DNA of 64,000 nucleotides from Spirochaetaceae bacterium. GTDB taxonomy: Bacteria; Spirochaetota; Spirochaetia; B11-G9. Of the stretch, positions 41,127-52,900 are shown one piece after another; the stretch's first letter is position 1, and each line of letters begins with the position of its first letter. The notes under the pieces were generated by a model. That model saw only the letters and a program-made list of their open reading frames with translations, searched no databases and had not been told where the DNA came from. The DNA lies in contig WGCU01000013.1 of the NCBI GenBank assembly GCA_015493635.1, positions 25,006 to 89,005 on the forward strand, written 5' to 3'. The translations under genes were made by a program, and so were the position numbers.

Positions 41127-42992
41127 TTACCTCAGTAATCCCAGAGAAAACCATGGGACGTACGTGATCAGGAGTACTGCAACAAGCAGGAGAATAAAAA
41201 ACGGGATGACCGTCCTGTATATTTTTGAAAGAGGTTTTTCAAACCGGTATGCTGCCAAAAAAAGATTCAGGCCCACAGGAGGGGTAAGATAACCAAGTTC
41301 AAGATTTGCAAGGAATATAATACCAAGATGGACAGGATTAATACCAAACAGCTTCCCTAAAGGGAGAATAAGAGGAACAACAACCATAATTGCGGAGAAA
41401 ATGTCCATCAGCATACCGGTTACAAGTAAGGCAAGATTAAGAAGGATGAGAAACACATACCGGGAACTTATATGCAGTTCAACCCAGGCAGCAAGCTTCA
41501 TAGGTATTTCAGCGTCAACAATATAATATGAAAGTCCCCGTGATGCTGCTAGAATAATAAGAACGCCGCCAATAATAGGAAGGCTCTTTATAAACACGTC
41601 CCCAATATTTTTTAAAGGGATGTCCCGATGAATAAGCATTTCAGCAATCAGCGCATATATCACTGCAATGGCACCAGTTTCTACTATTGTGGTAATACCG
41701 CCAAAATAAAAAATCATGATAATAAAAGGGAGAAGAATTTCCCAGAACGAATCCACAAAGGTACGAGACACTTCCCGAGCCTGAAAAGGTATTCTCGGGA
41801 CCTTCTGCTTAACTGCGGCTACAACACCGAAAACAGAGAGGGCAACCACCATCAGGACTCCTGGAATAACCCCTCCCAAAAACATATCCTTAATACTGAC
41901 CTGGGCAACAACGCCATAAAGGATTATGGGCAGACTGGGCGGAAACAGTAATCCTATACTCCCGGAAGAAGTAAGCAGCCCATGGGCAAAGTTTTCATTA
42001 TAGCCGCCTTTCTTTACAAGTATGTAGGAAAGAAGGCCTCCAAGCGCCAGTATTGTTACCCCTGATGCACCGGTAAATGTTGTAAAAAATGCGCTGACGA
42101 AAACAGCGACAACAGCCATACCTCCGGGAACCCAGCCGAAAAGTGCACGGAAAAAGCCGATAAGACGCTCTCCCGCTTTACTCTCTGACAGAATAAATCC
42201 TGAAAGAGTAAACATGGGGATTGCGGCAATGGTTTTTCCCGTCAACATTGTATAGGCTTCATTCGGAATAAGTTCCAGACTCCCGCCTGCTCCTGCAAAG
42301 AGAATATAAGCAGCACCGCCGAGAACGATAAAAAGCGGAAGACCGAAAAAAGCAGCTACGGCAATAAAAAGCACTACGTAAACATGCACAGCCTGAAAAA
42401 CCAGAGTATACACTGCAACTGCGTTATCCCAGAAAGGCGGAAGATCTGGGATGTAGATATACAAAATATTAACCAGAGAAGGGAGTGCAAGAATAACACC
42501 AAACAGTATGCCGGAACGGACGATTAGCCGTTCCGATACAGATAATTGGGATGAAAGAGAAAACCGGAACGAAATAATAAGATATCCAAGGGGCATAATG
42601 GAAGCAAGCAGCCGTGTTGAAAAAATCCCGGTCATCTGCCCGGGATCAAAGGCCAAAAGTATCATTGAGACACTGCTTACCGCAAATGCACTGGTAATAA
42701 CGGCCGCTACAAAGCTGTTCAAAGTAACAACATGCTGTTTGAATCTGCCTTTTAATATATCCATTCCCACACTGACAGACAGATGCTGCTCTTCCCGGGA
42801 GGTTATCATGCCTCCTAAAAAGGTAATCCAGAGAACAAGATGAGCCGTATAATCATATCCGGCTGACAACCCCGTCCTGAAAACCATCCGCAGAACAATT
42901 TCAACGAAAGGTATAAAGGCAAGGAGAAAGAGGAAAACGGACGCAATAGTATTTTCCAGTTTAAAAACGAATGCTTTAGTTGCCGGAGCCAT
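41127..42992 (-). CDS. TRAP transporter, fused small (DctQ) and large (DctM) permease
   Basis: N-terminal DctQ-like 4-TM region, then DctM motifs (PIILYGVVAQVSIKDMFLGGVIPGVLM, MLMDIFSAIMVVVPLILPLG). Start at 42992 preferred. Confidence 0.88.
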   Translation of the reverse strand: MAPATKAFVFKLENTIASVFLFLLAFIPFVEIVLRMVFRTGLSAGYDYTAHLVLWITFLGGMITSREEQHLSVSVGMDILKGRFKQHVVTLNSFVAAVITSAFAVSSVSMILLAFDPGQMTGIFSTRLLASIMPLGYLIISFRFSLSSQLSVSERLIVRSGILFGVILALPSLVNILYIYIPDLPPFWDNAVAVYTLVFQAVHVYVVLFIAVAAFFGLPLFIVLGGAAYILFAGAGGSLELIPNEAYTMLTGKTIAAIPMFTLSGFILSESKAGERLIGFFRALFGWVPGGMAVVAVFVSAFFTTFTGASGVTILALGGLLSYILVKKGGYNENFAHGLLTSSGSIGLLFPPSLPIILYGVVAQVSIKDMFLGGVIPGVLMVVALSVFGVVAAVKQKVPRIPFQAREVSRTFVDSFWEILLPFIIMIFYFGGITTIVETGAIAVIYALIAEMLIHRDIPLKNIGDVFIKSLPIIGGVLIILAASRGLSYYIVDAEIPMKLAAWVELHISSRYVFLILLNLALLVTGMLMDIFSAIMVVVPLILPLGKLFGINPVHLGIIFLANLELGYLTPPVGLNLFLAAYRFEKPLSKIYRTVIPFFILLLVAVLLITYVPWFSLGLLR

Positions 42993-43992
42993 GCTGTTTC
43001 CGATATTCTTTAGCGTAGCCTGTTGCCTCGTCAAAAACATCTCTGGAAATTACTGTTCCTATTATTCCCTCTTTTTTATAAAATTTTTCAATTAAGGTAG
43101 TCCATGCAGCATCTATTTCAGGAGTAGCCTCTGTAACATTAAGGCCATGATCGAGAAGAAGCTGGAAAGCTTTTCCCTCTAGTTCCTGACTAGCCAGATC
43201 AAGTTTTTTCACCTCCTCTGCAACAACAGAAAGGAACTCATCATGATACTGTGCAGGAATCTTTCTCCATGCTCTGTCACTGAGAACAATAGCACCAAGC
43301 AGAGGAGAAATCGGATAGTCGAGCATATTATCAGCAAGGGTAAACACCTGGTATGCGGCAGCAATAAGGGGAGATATCAACAAAGCATCAACCCTCCCGC
43401 TCTGCAGACTCGAAAGCCAGTCTATTGAATCCGAAGGAATAACACGGAATCCCATATCCTTTAAAAGCTGGGTTAAAACCTCTTCTCCGGAAGTAAACCC
43501 CAGTTTCTGGTTCATAAGATCCTTCGGATATCTAACAGGATTCCGGGAGAAAATCTTCATCCACCCTGCCATTGCCCATCCAATTAACTTAAATTTCTTC
43601 TTCTGCATTATTTTTTCATAGGTAGGTTCAATTTTATCCATAACATAGTCAAGTTCAGGTTTGGTTTTAATAACAAGCGGCATGGTAAGAATAAGCAGGT
43701 CGGGTGATATTTTGTTAAGTCCCATGGAAGAAAGAACAGCTCCGTCAAGAGCGCCTAATTTTACTTTTCGAAGCATGTCTCCTTCAGCTCCGGCAATACC
43801 TCCCGGGTATATTTTCAACGAAACTCTCCCTCCTGAAATTTCACTCCATCTTCCGCTTATGGCTGTAAGTGCTTTATCCCAGGGAGAGTTGCGGGGTGCA
43901 ACACTTCCCACTTTTATTGTCAGAGAGAAAAGAGGAGAAATCATCAGCAGCAAGAGTGCTAAAAAATATACTTTTTTGCCCGTCAATTTCAT
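42976..43992 (-). CDS. TRAP transporter substrate-binding protein (DctP family)
   Basis: IKVGSVAPRNSPWDKALTAISGRWSEISGGRVSLKIYPGGIAGAEGDMLRKVKLGALDGAVLS. Confidence 0.9.
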   Translation of the reverse strand: MKLTGKKVYFLALLLLMISPLFSLTIKVGSVAPRNSPWDKALTAISGRWSEISGGRVSLKIYPGGIAGAEGDMLRKVKLGALDGAVLSSMGLNKISPDLLILTMPLVIKTKPELDYVMDKIEPTYEKIMQKKKFKLIGWAMAGWMKIFSRNPVRYPKDLMNQKLGFTSGEEVLTQLLKDMGFRVIPSDSIDWLSSLQSGRVDALLISPLIAAAYQVFTLADNMLDYPISPLLGAIVLSDRAWRKIPAQYHDEFLSVVAEEVKKLDLASQELEGKAFQLLLDHGLNVTEATPEIDAAWTTLIEKFYKKEGIIGTVISRDVFDEATGYAKEYRKQHGSGN

Positions 43993-44008
43993 ATATACTC
44001 CTTAGGTT

Positions 44009-45028
44009 TTACGGTAAAATAAAATAGTCATCACTGTGCGCAAGAAACCACCGGGCTTTCCGCTGTGCAATAACATTCGCAAGCCGGTCCGGAATATCCT
44101 TATTTATATCGATCTTCAAGGCATCCTGAAGATAACCTTTAAACTGAGTATAGTTTTGATCTTTTATACAGACTGAAGTTGCATAAGCAACATAGGGAGA
44201 AGCTTTCAACCCCTTTGACAGATATACCGCTCTGTTAAAATGGAAAAGTGCCTTCTCTTTGTTTGTTAACGTATCAAAATCCCTGTCATGTGCTCTGAAG
44301 TAGTTTTTAAATATTTTATACACTGAAAAATTGTCTTTTTTATCATCTACCCGGTAGATGAGGGAATCCGGCATAGATGCAAATACAGATATAAGAAGTT
44401 CATTCAACGCGCCCTTATTATAGTCCGGTTCAAGGGATAATGACTCAGCTAGATAGGCAATTCCTTTAGGAACATGAAGCATCAGTTCAGGATTGAAACT
44501 GTCAATAGAAAATTCACCGAGAATAGCAGCTGCTTTCCAGTACAAAAACGGAACATCTTTTACCGTAATATCTTTAAAAGCACTGCTCCAGCTGCCCTTG
44601 TCCATTTTTTCAGAAAATCCCGGATGTCTTAAATCCAGAGCTCTTGAAATGTAAGCTGAACCCCTGCGGTACAAACTTGTTGCCCGGGTCAACATGCCTT
44701 CCTTTTCCGCATGCTGTGCATAACCCATAAGTTCTGCAGGGGATTGAAGAAACGCATTCGCGTATGAAATAAATCCTGACCCTGTTGTAAGCAGCAAATT
44801 TACATTCTTCGGATCAGACTGCAAGAGACTTTCATACATTTTCAGGGCAAAGGGAAGCGCTTCAGCAATGAGCTCAGGGTCATTATCTCCGGTAAATACC
44901 GTACTGCTGCCGCTTCCTGAAAGCGCATCCGCCACCATGTGAACAGCAATTCTGTTTAATGAACAGGCACTGAGAAGAAAAAGCAAAACAGTGATGATAA
45001 CTAAATCAAAGATACTATTTTTTTTCAT
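44009..45028 (-). CDS. TRAP-associated TPR lipoprotein, TatT family
   Basis: Lipobox LLSACS; ALPFALKMYESLLQSDPKNVNLLLTTGSGFISYANAFLQSPAEL; adjacent to DctP. Confidence 0.85.
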   Translation of the reverse strand: MKKNSIFDLVIITVLLFLLSACSLNRIAVHMVADALSGSGSSTVFTGDNDPELIAEALPFALKMYESLLQSDPKNVNLLLTTGSGFISYANAFLQSPAELMGYAQHAEKEGMLTRATSLYRRGSAYISRALDLRHPGFSEKMDKGSWSSAFKDITVKDVPFLYWKAAAILGEFSIDSFNPELMLHVPKGIAYLAESLSLEPDYNKGALNELLISVFASMPDSLIYRVDDKKDNFSVYKIFKNYFRAHDRDFDTLTNKEKALFHFNRAVYLSKGLKASPYVAYATSVCIKDQNYTQFKGYLQDALKIDINKDIPDRLANVIAQRKARWFLAHSDDYFILP

Positions 45029-45072
45029 AAACTCCCTCTCCTAATATGACACTTAACCCCACAGAATTCAAC

Positions 45073-45534
45073 CTAGTTTTTTATTTTATTGATCCATTGC
45101 CGGAGTCTCCGGTCAAAGGCATTAGCAAACTGCTGAATATCGCGGTTTGTCATGGGCTTTGTTGTTTCAGACTGAATCCCGTAACTTCGCAGTTCGGTCA
45201 TAGCATTCCGAAGGGAAAGTCTCTGACGCGCATTATCTTTATCCACGATGCCGCCCCGATCATCAAGAACAAGTATATCTTTGTCTGATAAATCAGCAGC
45301 CAGGGGGATATCACGGGTTACAGCCAGATCCCCGGATACAGACTGTTCCATAATGTACCTGTCCGCAACACCTTCTCCCTTTTCTACTACAATCAACGAA
45401 GTTGTTGCTGTTTCCACCCCGGGTATAACACGATTTGCAACAAAAACAGCAGCAATACCCGTTCGCCCCGAAGCACGGACAATTATTTCCCGAATTCTTA
45501 CGGGACAAGAATCCGCATCAACCCATATGGTCAC
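45073..45534 (-). CDS. YaiI/YqxD (DUF188) family protein
   Basis: TIWVDADSCPVRIREIIVRA, DIPLAADLSDKDILVLDDRG; GTG start at 45534 overlaps the manA stop. Confidence 0.85.
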   Translation of the reverse strand: MTIWVDADSCPVRIREIIVRASGRTGIAAVFVANRVIPGVETATTSLIVVEKGEGVADRYIMEQSVSGDLAVTRDIPLAADLSDKDILVLDDRGGIVDKDNARQRLSLRNAMTELRSYGIQSETTKPMTNRDIQQFANAFDRRLRQWINKIKN

Positions 45535-46730
45535 TTTAGACCTGCCGTAGAAGCAATGAAACACTCTCCGAATCCCTGTACGGTACACGGAGGCAGCGAT
45601 GCCGGAAGGAAGAAACTTTCCCCTTTAGAAAAAGGGACAGACTGTCCGCCTGATAGAAGCGTCCCTTTCCCGCTGATACTTAAAAAGATTTGTGCCGAGG
45701 AACTGTTTTCAAAAGAGACAGAGCACCCTTTATCCAGAAGAATCCGTCTCAGGAGGAATTCTTCTACCGGAGTTTCATAGCGGGATACACAGGGAAGTTC
45801 AGGCACCCCTTTTAACACTGAAGGGCGGCCTTCGCTGCATGAAAGAATTTTAAGCAGTTCCTCTTTATCAATATTTTTTGAAGTCATCCCTCCGCGGAGA
45901 ACGTTGTCTGAGTTTGCCATTAGTTCAATTCCGGTACCCTTTACATACGCATGAAGTTCTCCCGGTCCCTGAAAGAGTGCTTCTCCTGGTTTCAGTTCAA
46001 AAACATTAAGGTAAAGCGGAGCAAGAACACCGGGGTCTGTACCGTTTCGTTTAAAAAAATCAGCTATAAGACGAGATTCCAGATTATTTTCCCCTTCGAT
46101 ACTCTTCAAAATTTCTTTCAGCAATACAGTCAGAACAGATGGTTCCAATTCCATGTAGGCTCTAAAGAAACTCCTCAAAGCTGATGGATTTTCTGATATA
46201 AGGAACTTTCTTAAGTACTCCGCATATACCCTGCTCCCTGTTTTTGAAAAAAGGGCGTCAATCTCTTCCCGTTTTTTAAAACCGCACATCGCAGTAAAAG
46301 GAGTAAGGGCACAGATAATTTCCGGTTTATGGTTATTATCCCGGTAATTTCTGTTATATGCATCAAGGGAGATACCCGCTCTGTTTTCACGCAGAAACCC
46401 CTCTTCTGCCTGCTCCTTGTCTGGATGAGCCTGGATAGAGAGAGGATCGGCAGCAGAAAGTACTTTAAAAAGAAAAGGGAGAGACTCTCCATATACAGCT
46501 GCTGTTTTTTCTCCCAGAATCTCTTCCGGCGACTGATGAATATATTCCCGTAAAGATAGTTTACCGGAATCTGTTACAACCATGGAAGGTCCCCGGGGAT
46601 GGTCCCCCATCCAGAGCTCAGCATAGGGGGCGTTATCTTTATTCTCAACGCCAAGCAAAGCAGGTATGTAATCTGTTGTTCCCCAAGGATAGTGTTGTAC
46701 GGTATTCTTTAATTTTACAATTTTGAACAT
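45531..46730 (-). CDS. manA: Mannose-6-phosphate isomerase, class I
   Basis: NTVQHYPWGTTDYIPALLG, ELWMGDHPRGPS, PLSIQAHPDKEQAEEGF, GELHAYVKGTGIELMANSDNVLRGG. Confidence 0.93.
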   Translation of the reverse strand: MFKIVKLKNTVQHYPWGTTDYIPALLGVENKDNAPYAELWMGDHPRGPSMVVTDSGKLSLREYIHQSPEEILGEKTAAVYGESLPFLFKVLSAADPLSIQAHPDKEQAEEGFLRENRAGISLDAYNRNYRDNNHKPEIICALTPFTAMCGFKKREEIDALFSKTGSRVYAEYLRKFLISENPSALRSFFRAYMELEPSVLTVLLKEILKSIEGENNLESRLIADFFKRNGTDPGVLAPLYLNVFELKPGEALFQGPGELHAYVKGTGIELMANSDNVLRGGMTSKNIDKEELLKILSCSEGRPSVLKGVPELPCVSRYETPVEEFLLRRILLDKGCSVSFENSSSAQIFLSISGKGTLLSGGQSVPFSKGESFFLPASLPPCTVQGFGECFIASTAGLK

Positions 46731-46855
46731 GATCCAGTGTATCGTTACTCAAGATACTGGTCAATAAAAACAGTTTATTTTTATTGATACTTCCTTCCCT
46801 TTTGTTGTATAAAAACATTAAGATAGTAATAAATTACGTATAAAGGAGCAGTACT

Positions 46856-48514
46856 ATGGACTATTCTCCCCTGCAAAAAGCACGATTTACCTATAAACCC
46901 AAGCTTCCACCGGTATTACAGGGTTCCCTTTTAAAACTTACCGTAAAGGAAGGGCAGAAAACGGCAGCCCAGGCCCAGGGAGAACAGATCTCAACACTGT
47001 TCCCGGCAACCTATGGCGCGCCGCTTATTGAAACGGTCGAAGGGACATCAGAAAAACCGTCTTCACCTATAAGTATCGGTGTCGTCCTCTCCGGCGGACA
47101 GGCTCCCGGCGGCCACAATGTTATCTGTGGTCTTTTCGATGCTGTCAAAAAATTCCATAGTGAATCAAAACTTATCGGCTTCCTTGGCGGTCCGTCAGGC
47201 ATTCTTGAAAACAAGACACTGGAACTGACAGATACTATTGTAGACAGATACCGCAATACCGGAGGATTTGACATCATCGGTTCGGGAAGAACAAAACTGG
47301 AAAATGAAGAACAGTTTGATATCTGCGCCGATGTATGCAGACTTCATGATATTTCATCCATTGTAATTATCGGAGGGGATGATTCCAACACTAATGCGGC
47401 AGTACTTGCTGAGTATTTCAAGCAAAAGGAAACTGGTATCTCTGTTATCGGGGTCCCGAAAACCATTGACGGTGATCTTAAAAATAAGTATATAGAGGTT
47501 TCCTTCGGTTTTGATACAGCAACAAAAACCTACTCCGAACTTATCGGGAATATAGAACGTGATGCAAACTCTGCTAAAAAATACTGGCATTTTATCAAGC
47601 TTATGGGTCGCAGTGCTTCCCACATTTGTCTGGAATGCGCTTTACAGACACATCCTAATATTGCACTCATATCAGAAGAAATAGAAGAAAAAAAGCAGAC
47701 CCTTAATGAAATTGTCGATTCCATCGTTTCCATTATTATGAAACGCAGTGAGCTCGGTGAAAATTTCGGCATTGTTCTTGTCCCTGAAGGACTTATTGAA
47801 TTTATACCTGAAATGAAAATCCTCATCGATGAAATCAACACCCTTCTTGCGGAACATGTTGATCACTTTAAAACCCTTAACACGTTTGAAGAGCAGGCAA
47901 GATGGATCAATAAAAACCTGTCCAAAGATTCTTCGTACGTTTTTTCCTCACTTCCGGACAATATTCAACGCCAGCTCCTCATGGATAGAGACCCTCATGG
48001 TAATGTTCAGGTATCAAGAATTGAAACGGAAAAACTTCTCATAGAAATGGCAAGTTCCCGTATCGCTGAAAAAAAGAACGAAGGGAGATTCAAGGGTGTA
48101 TTTTCTCCTCAACATCATTTCTTTGGTTACGAAGGCCGTTGTGCATTCCCCTCCAATTTTGATGCTGACTACTGCTATTCTCTTGGATATAACGCATTTG
48201 TTCTTATTGCAAAAGGTTTGACAGGGTACATATCAACAATCAGGAATACAGCTCAGAGTACAGACCATTGGACAGCCGGAGGAACACCCGCTACCATGAT
48301 GATGAATATGGAAAAAAGAAAAGGGAAAATGAAACCGGTTATCAGAAAAGCCCTCGTAGACCTGAATGGGAAACCGTTTCTTACCTTCAAGGAAAAACGG
48401 GAACAGTGGGCTATAAAGTCTGACTATTTCTATCCCGGCGCCATACAATATTTCGGTCCGGCTGAAGTATGCGATGTCCCGACACAGACCGTATTGCTGG
48501 AAAGTACTGTATAG
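46856..48514 (+). CDS. pfp: Pyrophosphate-dependent 6-phosphofructokinase
   Basis: [54 protein letters not shown]; long (~550 aa) form. Confidence 0.93.
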   Translation: MDYSPLQKARFTYKPKLPPVLQGSLLKLTVKEGQKTAAQAQGEQISTLFPATYGAPLIETVEGTSEKPSSPISIGVVLSGGQAPGGHNVICGLFDAVKKFHSESKLIGFLGGPSGILENKTLELTDTIVDRYRNTGGFDIIGSGRTKLENEEQFDICADVCRLHDISSIVIIGGDDSNTNAAVLAEYFKQKETGISVIGVPKTIDGDLKNKYIEVSFGFDTATKTYSELIGNIERDANSAKKYWHFIKLMGRSASHICLECALQTHPNIALISEEIEEKKQTLNEIVDSIVSIIMKRSELGENFGIVLVPEGLIEFIPEMKILIDEINTLLAEHVDHFKTLNTFEEQARWINKNLSKDSSYVFSSLPDNIQRQLLMDRDPHGNVQVSRIETEKLLIEMASSRIAEKKNEGRFKGVFSPQHHFFGYEGRCAFPSNFDADYCYSLGYNAFVLIAKGLTGYISTIRNTAQSTDHWTAGGTPATMMMNMEKRKGKMKPVIRKALVDLNGKPFLTFKEKREQWAIKSDYFYPGAIQYFGPAEVCDVPTQTVLLESTV

Positions 48515-48526
48515 GAATTAATGCTG

Positions 48527-49972
48527 TCAGATATCTCCCTTCAGGTGAGCAAGATATTTTGAGATTGCTTCTGCGGCTCTGCTTCCCTCATTAATTCCCC
48601 GCACAACAAGGGAAGCTCCGGTGGAAGCATCTCCGGCAGTGAAAATTCCTTTACTACTTGTCATAAAACGGTCATCCCTCTTTATATTCCCCCGGGAGTC
48701 CAGCTCAACATCCAGATTTTTAACAAGTCCGGTATGATCCACATGCAAAAAACCCATGGCAAGAAGCACAAGATCAACCTTCAGGGTGAACTCAGTACCG
48801 GGAAGTTCTTTCATTTCAAAGCGCTTTTTATGTTCATTGTATAACCATTCAACCCGTGAAAAATGTGCTTCATTAAGGTGAATCCCATCCCGAGATGAAA
48901 AAAAGCGGGTGGATATACCCCAGTCCCGTACAGCTCCTTCATCCTGGGAAGTTGATGTCCTTAAAATTTTTGGCCAATCCGGCCACTCAGGATTCCAGCT
49001 TTCTTTCCATTCTCTCGGTTTCGGCATTATCTCATACTGGTGGACGCTTTCCGCGCCCTGCCTAATGGCTGTTCCAACACAGTCGGAACCAGTGTCTCCA
49101 CCGCCGATAACAAGAACCTTTTTATCTTTTGCAGATATAATATCGGAGTACGGAACACTTCCTTCAACGTACCTGTTTGATCCGGACAGATAATCAAGGG
49201 CAAAGTGGATCCCTTCAAGGCCTCTCCCGCCGGCAGGAAGATCACGGGGAGTTCCAGCCCCGAGAGCAAGGAGGACCGCATCAAAGGATTTTTTTAAATA
49301 CCGTACCGATATATCTTCACCAATTGATACATCCGTTTTAAAAATTATCCCCTCACGCTCCATGAGAGAAATTCTCCTGTCAAGAATACGTTTATCAAGC
49401 TTAAAATTTGGAATACCGTACCGTAAAAGACCACCGGCCCGGGACGATTTTTCAAAAACGGTAACAGAATGTCCAGCCCTTCTCAGAGCCTGAGCCGCAG
49501 AAAGACCTGTAGGTCCGGAGCCGACAACCGCAACACTTTTTCCTGTTTCCCGTACTGGAATCTCAGGGATAACCCAGCCCTCTTTAAATGCACGTTCAGC
49601 TATGGCAAATTCAATCTGTTTAATCGTCACCGGTGCATCATTGATGGACAGAGTGCATGAGGTTTCACAGGGGGCAGGACAGACACGTCCGGTAAACTCA
49701 GGAAAACTATTGGTCACAGAAAGTCTCCTCCATGCCTCTTTCCAGTCATTCCTGTATACAAGGTCATTCCATTCAGGAATAAGGTTTCCGAGAGGACACC
49801 CGAGGGAATGGCAGAACGGGAGACCGCAGTCCATACACCGTGCTCCTTGGATCTGTATTTCTTCATCAGATAGATAGGTGGTAAATTCATTGTAGTGTTT
49901 AATCCGGTTTTCGATCTTTTCATACGTTCCCGAAGCTCTTTTATACTCAATAAAACCTGTTATTTTTCCCAT
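48527..49972 (-). CDS. gltD: Glutamate synthase small subunit
   Basis: ARCMDCGLPFCHS..CPLGNLIPEWNDLVY, VAVVGSGPTGLSAAQALRRAGHSVTVFEK. Confidence 0.94.
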   Translation of the reverse strand: MGKITGFIEYKRASGTYEKIENRIKHYNEFTTYLSDEEIQIQGARCMDCGLPFCHSLGCPLGNLIPEWNDLVYRNDWKEAWRRLSVTNSFPEFTGRVCPAPCETSCTLSINDAPVTIKQIEFAIAERAFKEGWVIPEIPVRETGKSVAVVGSGPTGLSAAQALRRAGHSVTVFEKSSRAGGLLRYGIPNFKLDKRILDRRISLMEREGIIFKTDVSIGEDISVRYLKKSFDAVLLALGAGTPRDLPAGGRGLEGIHFALDYLSGSNRYVEGSVPYSDIISAKDKKVLVIGGGDTGSDCVGTAIRQGAESVHQYEIMPKPREWKESWNPEWPDWPKILRTSTSQDEGAVRDWGISTRFFSSRDGIHLNEAHFSRVEWLYNEHKKRFEMKELPGTEFTLKVDLVLLAMGFLHVDHTGLVKNLDVELDSRGNIKRDDRFMTSSKGIFTAGDASTGASLVVRGINEGSRAAEAISKYLAHLKGDI

Positions 49973-52900
49973 ATATCTACTCCTTCCGCCTGCATCTTTT
50001 CCAGAGCTTTACGGTATTCAACGGGAATCACCTTTACAAACGATGGAAGAGATTCTTCCCAGTGTCCCAATATTTTAGAAGCCTGTTCACTCTGTGTGCA
50101 TCTATGATGCTCCTCAATGCATTCCTTAAGACGGGTTATATCATCCTGTGCACTGACCGGTTCTATATCAACCATCTCCAGATTACAACGGGTATCAAAG
50201 AGCTGATCATCATCGAGAACGTACGCTATCCCTCCGCTCATACCCGCGGCAAAATTCAAGCCAGTCCGTCCGAGAACAACAACGACCCCCCCTGTCATAT
50301 ACTCACATCCATGATCTCCCACCCCTTCTACAACTGCTGTTGCGCCTGAATTCCGTACAGCAAAGCGCTCCCCTGCCATTCCGTTTACTAAAAGAACTCC
50401 TTCCGTGGCTCCGAAGAGAGCAACATTCCCTATTAGAATGTTATTTTCCGGCCTAAAAGTCGTTCCGGGAGACGGCGTAATGATAATTTTCCCTCCCGAC
50501 AGCCCTTTTCCCACATAATCGTTTGCAATACCGGTCAACTTCAAACTCATGCCCTTACATAGAAATGCACCGAAGCTTTGCCCGGCGCCCCCCTGTACTT
50601 CAAAAACCAATGAATCATCATCAAGACTTTCCTTACCGTACCGTTTAACAATTTCTCCGCTCATGTATGTGCCGAAAGATCTGTTACTGTTACGGATCTG
50701 TACAGGCAGGGTCAGCCTCTCTTTTTTTTCAATAACAGGAAGAATTTTCTTGAATACGACACTATCCAGGGTACCATCTATAAATTCCCAGCCTGTCATG
50801 TTCTTGCGTGTACACCGGTAACTTCCTCCCGGAGGCAGCGGTGGTTTTTGCAGCAGAGCACTAAAATCCAACCCCCTGTCTTTCCAGTAGGATACCGCTT
50901 CATTTACCTCAAGAATATCACTCTGCCCGATCATATCATCAAATTTACGGAATCCGAGGGACGCCATTATCTCCCTGACATCCTCTGCAACAAACATCAT
51001 GTAGTTGACAAGGTACTCAGGTTTCCCCTTGAAACGTTTCCGGAGTTCCGGATTCTGTGTCGCCACACCGACCGGACAGGTATTAAGATGGCACTTCCGC
51101 ATGAGAACACACCCCATCGTTACAAGACTTATGGTAGCAAACCCGAATTCCTCGGCCCCCAGAAGAGCCGCGATAACGACATCACGGCCGGTACGCAGCT
51201 GCCCGTCAGTCTGTATGCGAATACCTGACCGGAGATTATTGAGCACCAGCGTCTGTTGTGTTTCAGAAAGGCCAATTTCCCAGGGGATTCCTGCGTACTT
51301 GATTGAGGAAAGGGGAGAAGCTCCTGTACCGCCGTCATGTCCGCTGATAAGTACCATATCTGCTTTCCCTTTAGCCACACCGGCAGCTATAGTTCCTACA
51401 CCAACTTCCGAAACCAGTTTTACCGAAACCCGTGCATCCGGATTAGCGTTATGAAGATCGTATATTAACTGGGAAAGGTCTTCGATAGAATAGATATCAT
51501 GATGAGGCGGCGGGGATATCAGCGTAACCCCCGGAATGGAATGTCTGATCCGTGCAATGTTTATATCAACCTTGTGTCCGGGCAGCTGGCCACCCTCTCC
51601 TGGTTTTGCCCCCTGAGCCATCTTGATCTGCATCTCCCGGGCATTTACGAGGTAATTGATCGTTACACCGAAACGGCCGGATGATACCTGCTTTACGAAT
51701 GTTTTCGCAAGATCTCCGCCGGGAAGCGGTGCAAACCGTACTTCATCTTCCCCACCCTCACCGGAATTACTCATGGCGCCAAGTCTGTTCATTGCAATAG
51801 CTATCGTTTCGTGAGCTTCTTTACTGATTGAACCCATGGACATGGCTGATGAAGCAAAGCGTTTTACAATTTCCTCAGCGCTTTCAACCTCTTCCAGGGG
51901 GACAGGCTCTCTTTTTCTGAACGTAAACAAGCCGCGGAGGGTACAGAGATTTTTGCCGGCATTGTTGATGGCCCGGGCAAATTCACGATATTTTTCATAA
52001 CTCTTTTCCCGGACCGCTTTCTGAATGGTTACAACAACCTCAGGTGTCATAAGATGCTTTTCCGAATGCCTCCGATAATGGATAGTACCACCGGAATCAA
52101 GAGGAGGGAAAGGCGTGCTCTGCCCTTTAAACACCAGACGGTGCCGCTTTTCGATGGAAGCAGCAATTTCCTTTAAACCTACCCCTCCTATCCGTGTCGG
52201 AGTCCCGGGAAAATATTTTTCTATAAATGAAGGATGAAGTCCTACTGCTTCAAAAATCTGTGCCCCCTTGTAGCTCCTGATGGTGGATACACCCATCTTT
52301 GACATTATTTTTAAAAGTCCCTTTTTCAGGGATGCAATATAATTTTCAAACGCTTTATCCAGTTTGTCCAGTCCGTTTAATTTCCCCCTGTCCATGCGGT
52401 CTTTTATAATTTCAAACGCAAGATACGGATTAACCGCACTTGCACCATAACCGATGAGGGCAGCCATCTGCATGACATCTCTCACCTCTCCTGTTTCCAC
52501 GAGAAGTCCCGCCAGTTGTCTCCGCCGGGAATAGACAAGATGCTGATTTACTACGGAAATTGCCAGGAGAGCGGGAATGGGATATTCCTCTTCAGCCACA
52601 CCGCGGTCACTGAGAATAAGAAATGTATTTCCCTGGTCTATGAGTTCATCCGCCCTGGCACAAATATGTTCAAGAGATTCTTCAAGAGTTCTTCCCGGCT
52701 GCTCAGGATTGTATAGAATATCAATAACAGCTGCTGTCTGACCTTCCACATTTGCTTTTTTAAACATCAGCATATCATCGTTGGACAATACCGGATGGGA
52801 AAGCTTTAACTGTTTACAGTGAAGGGGGCCTTCCTCCAGTAGATTATGCTCCCTGCCTATAAAACTCATGAGAGACATGACAAGATTTTCACGGTACGGA

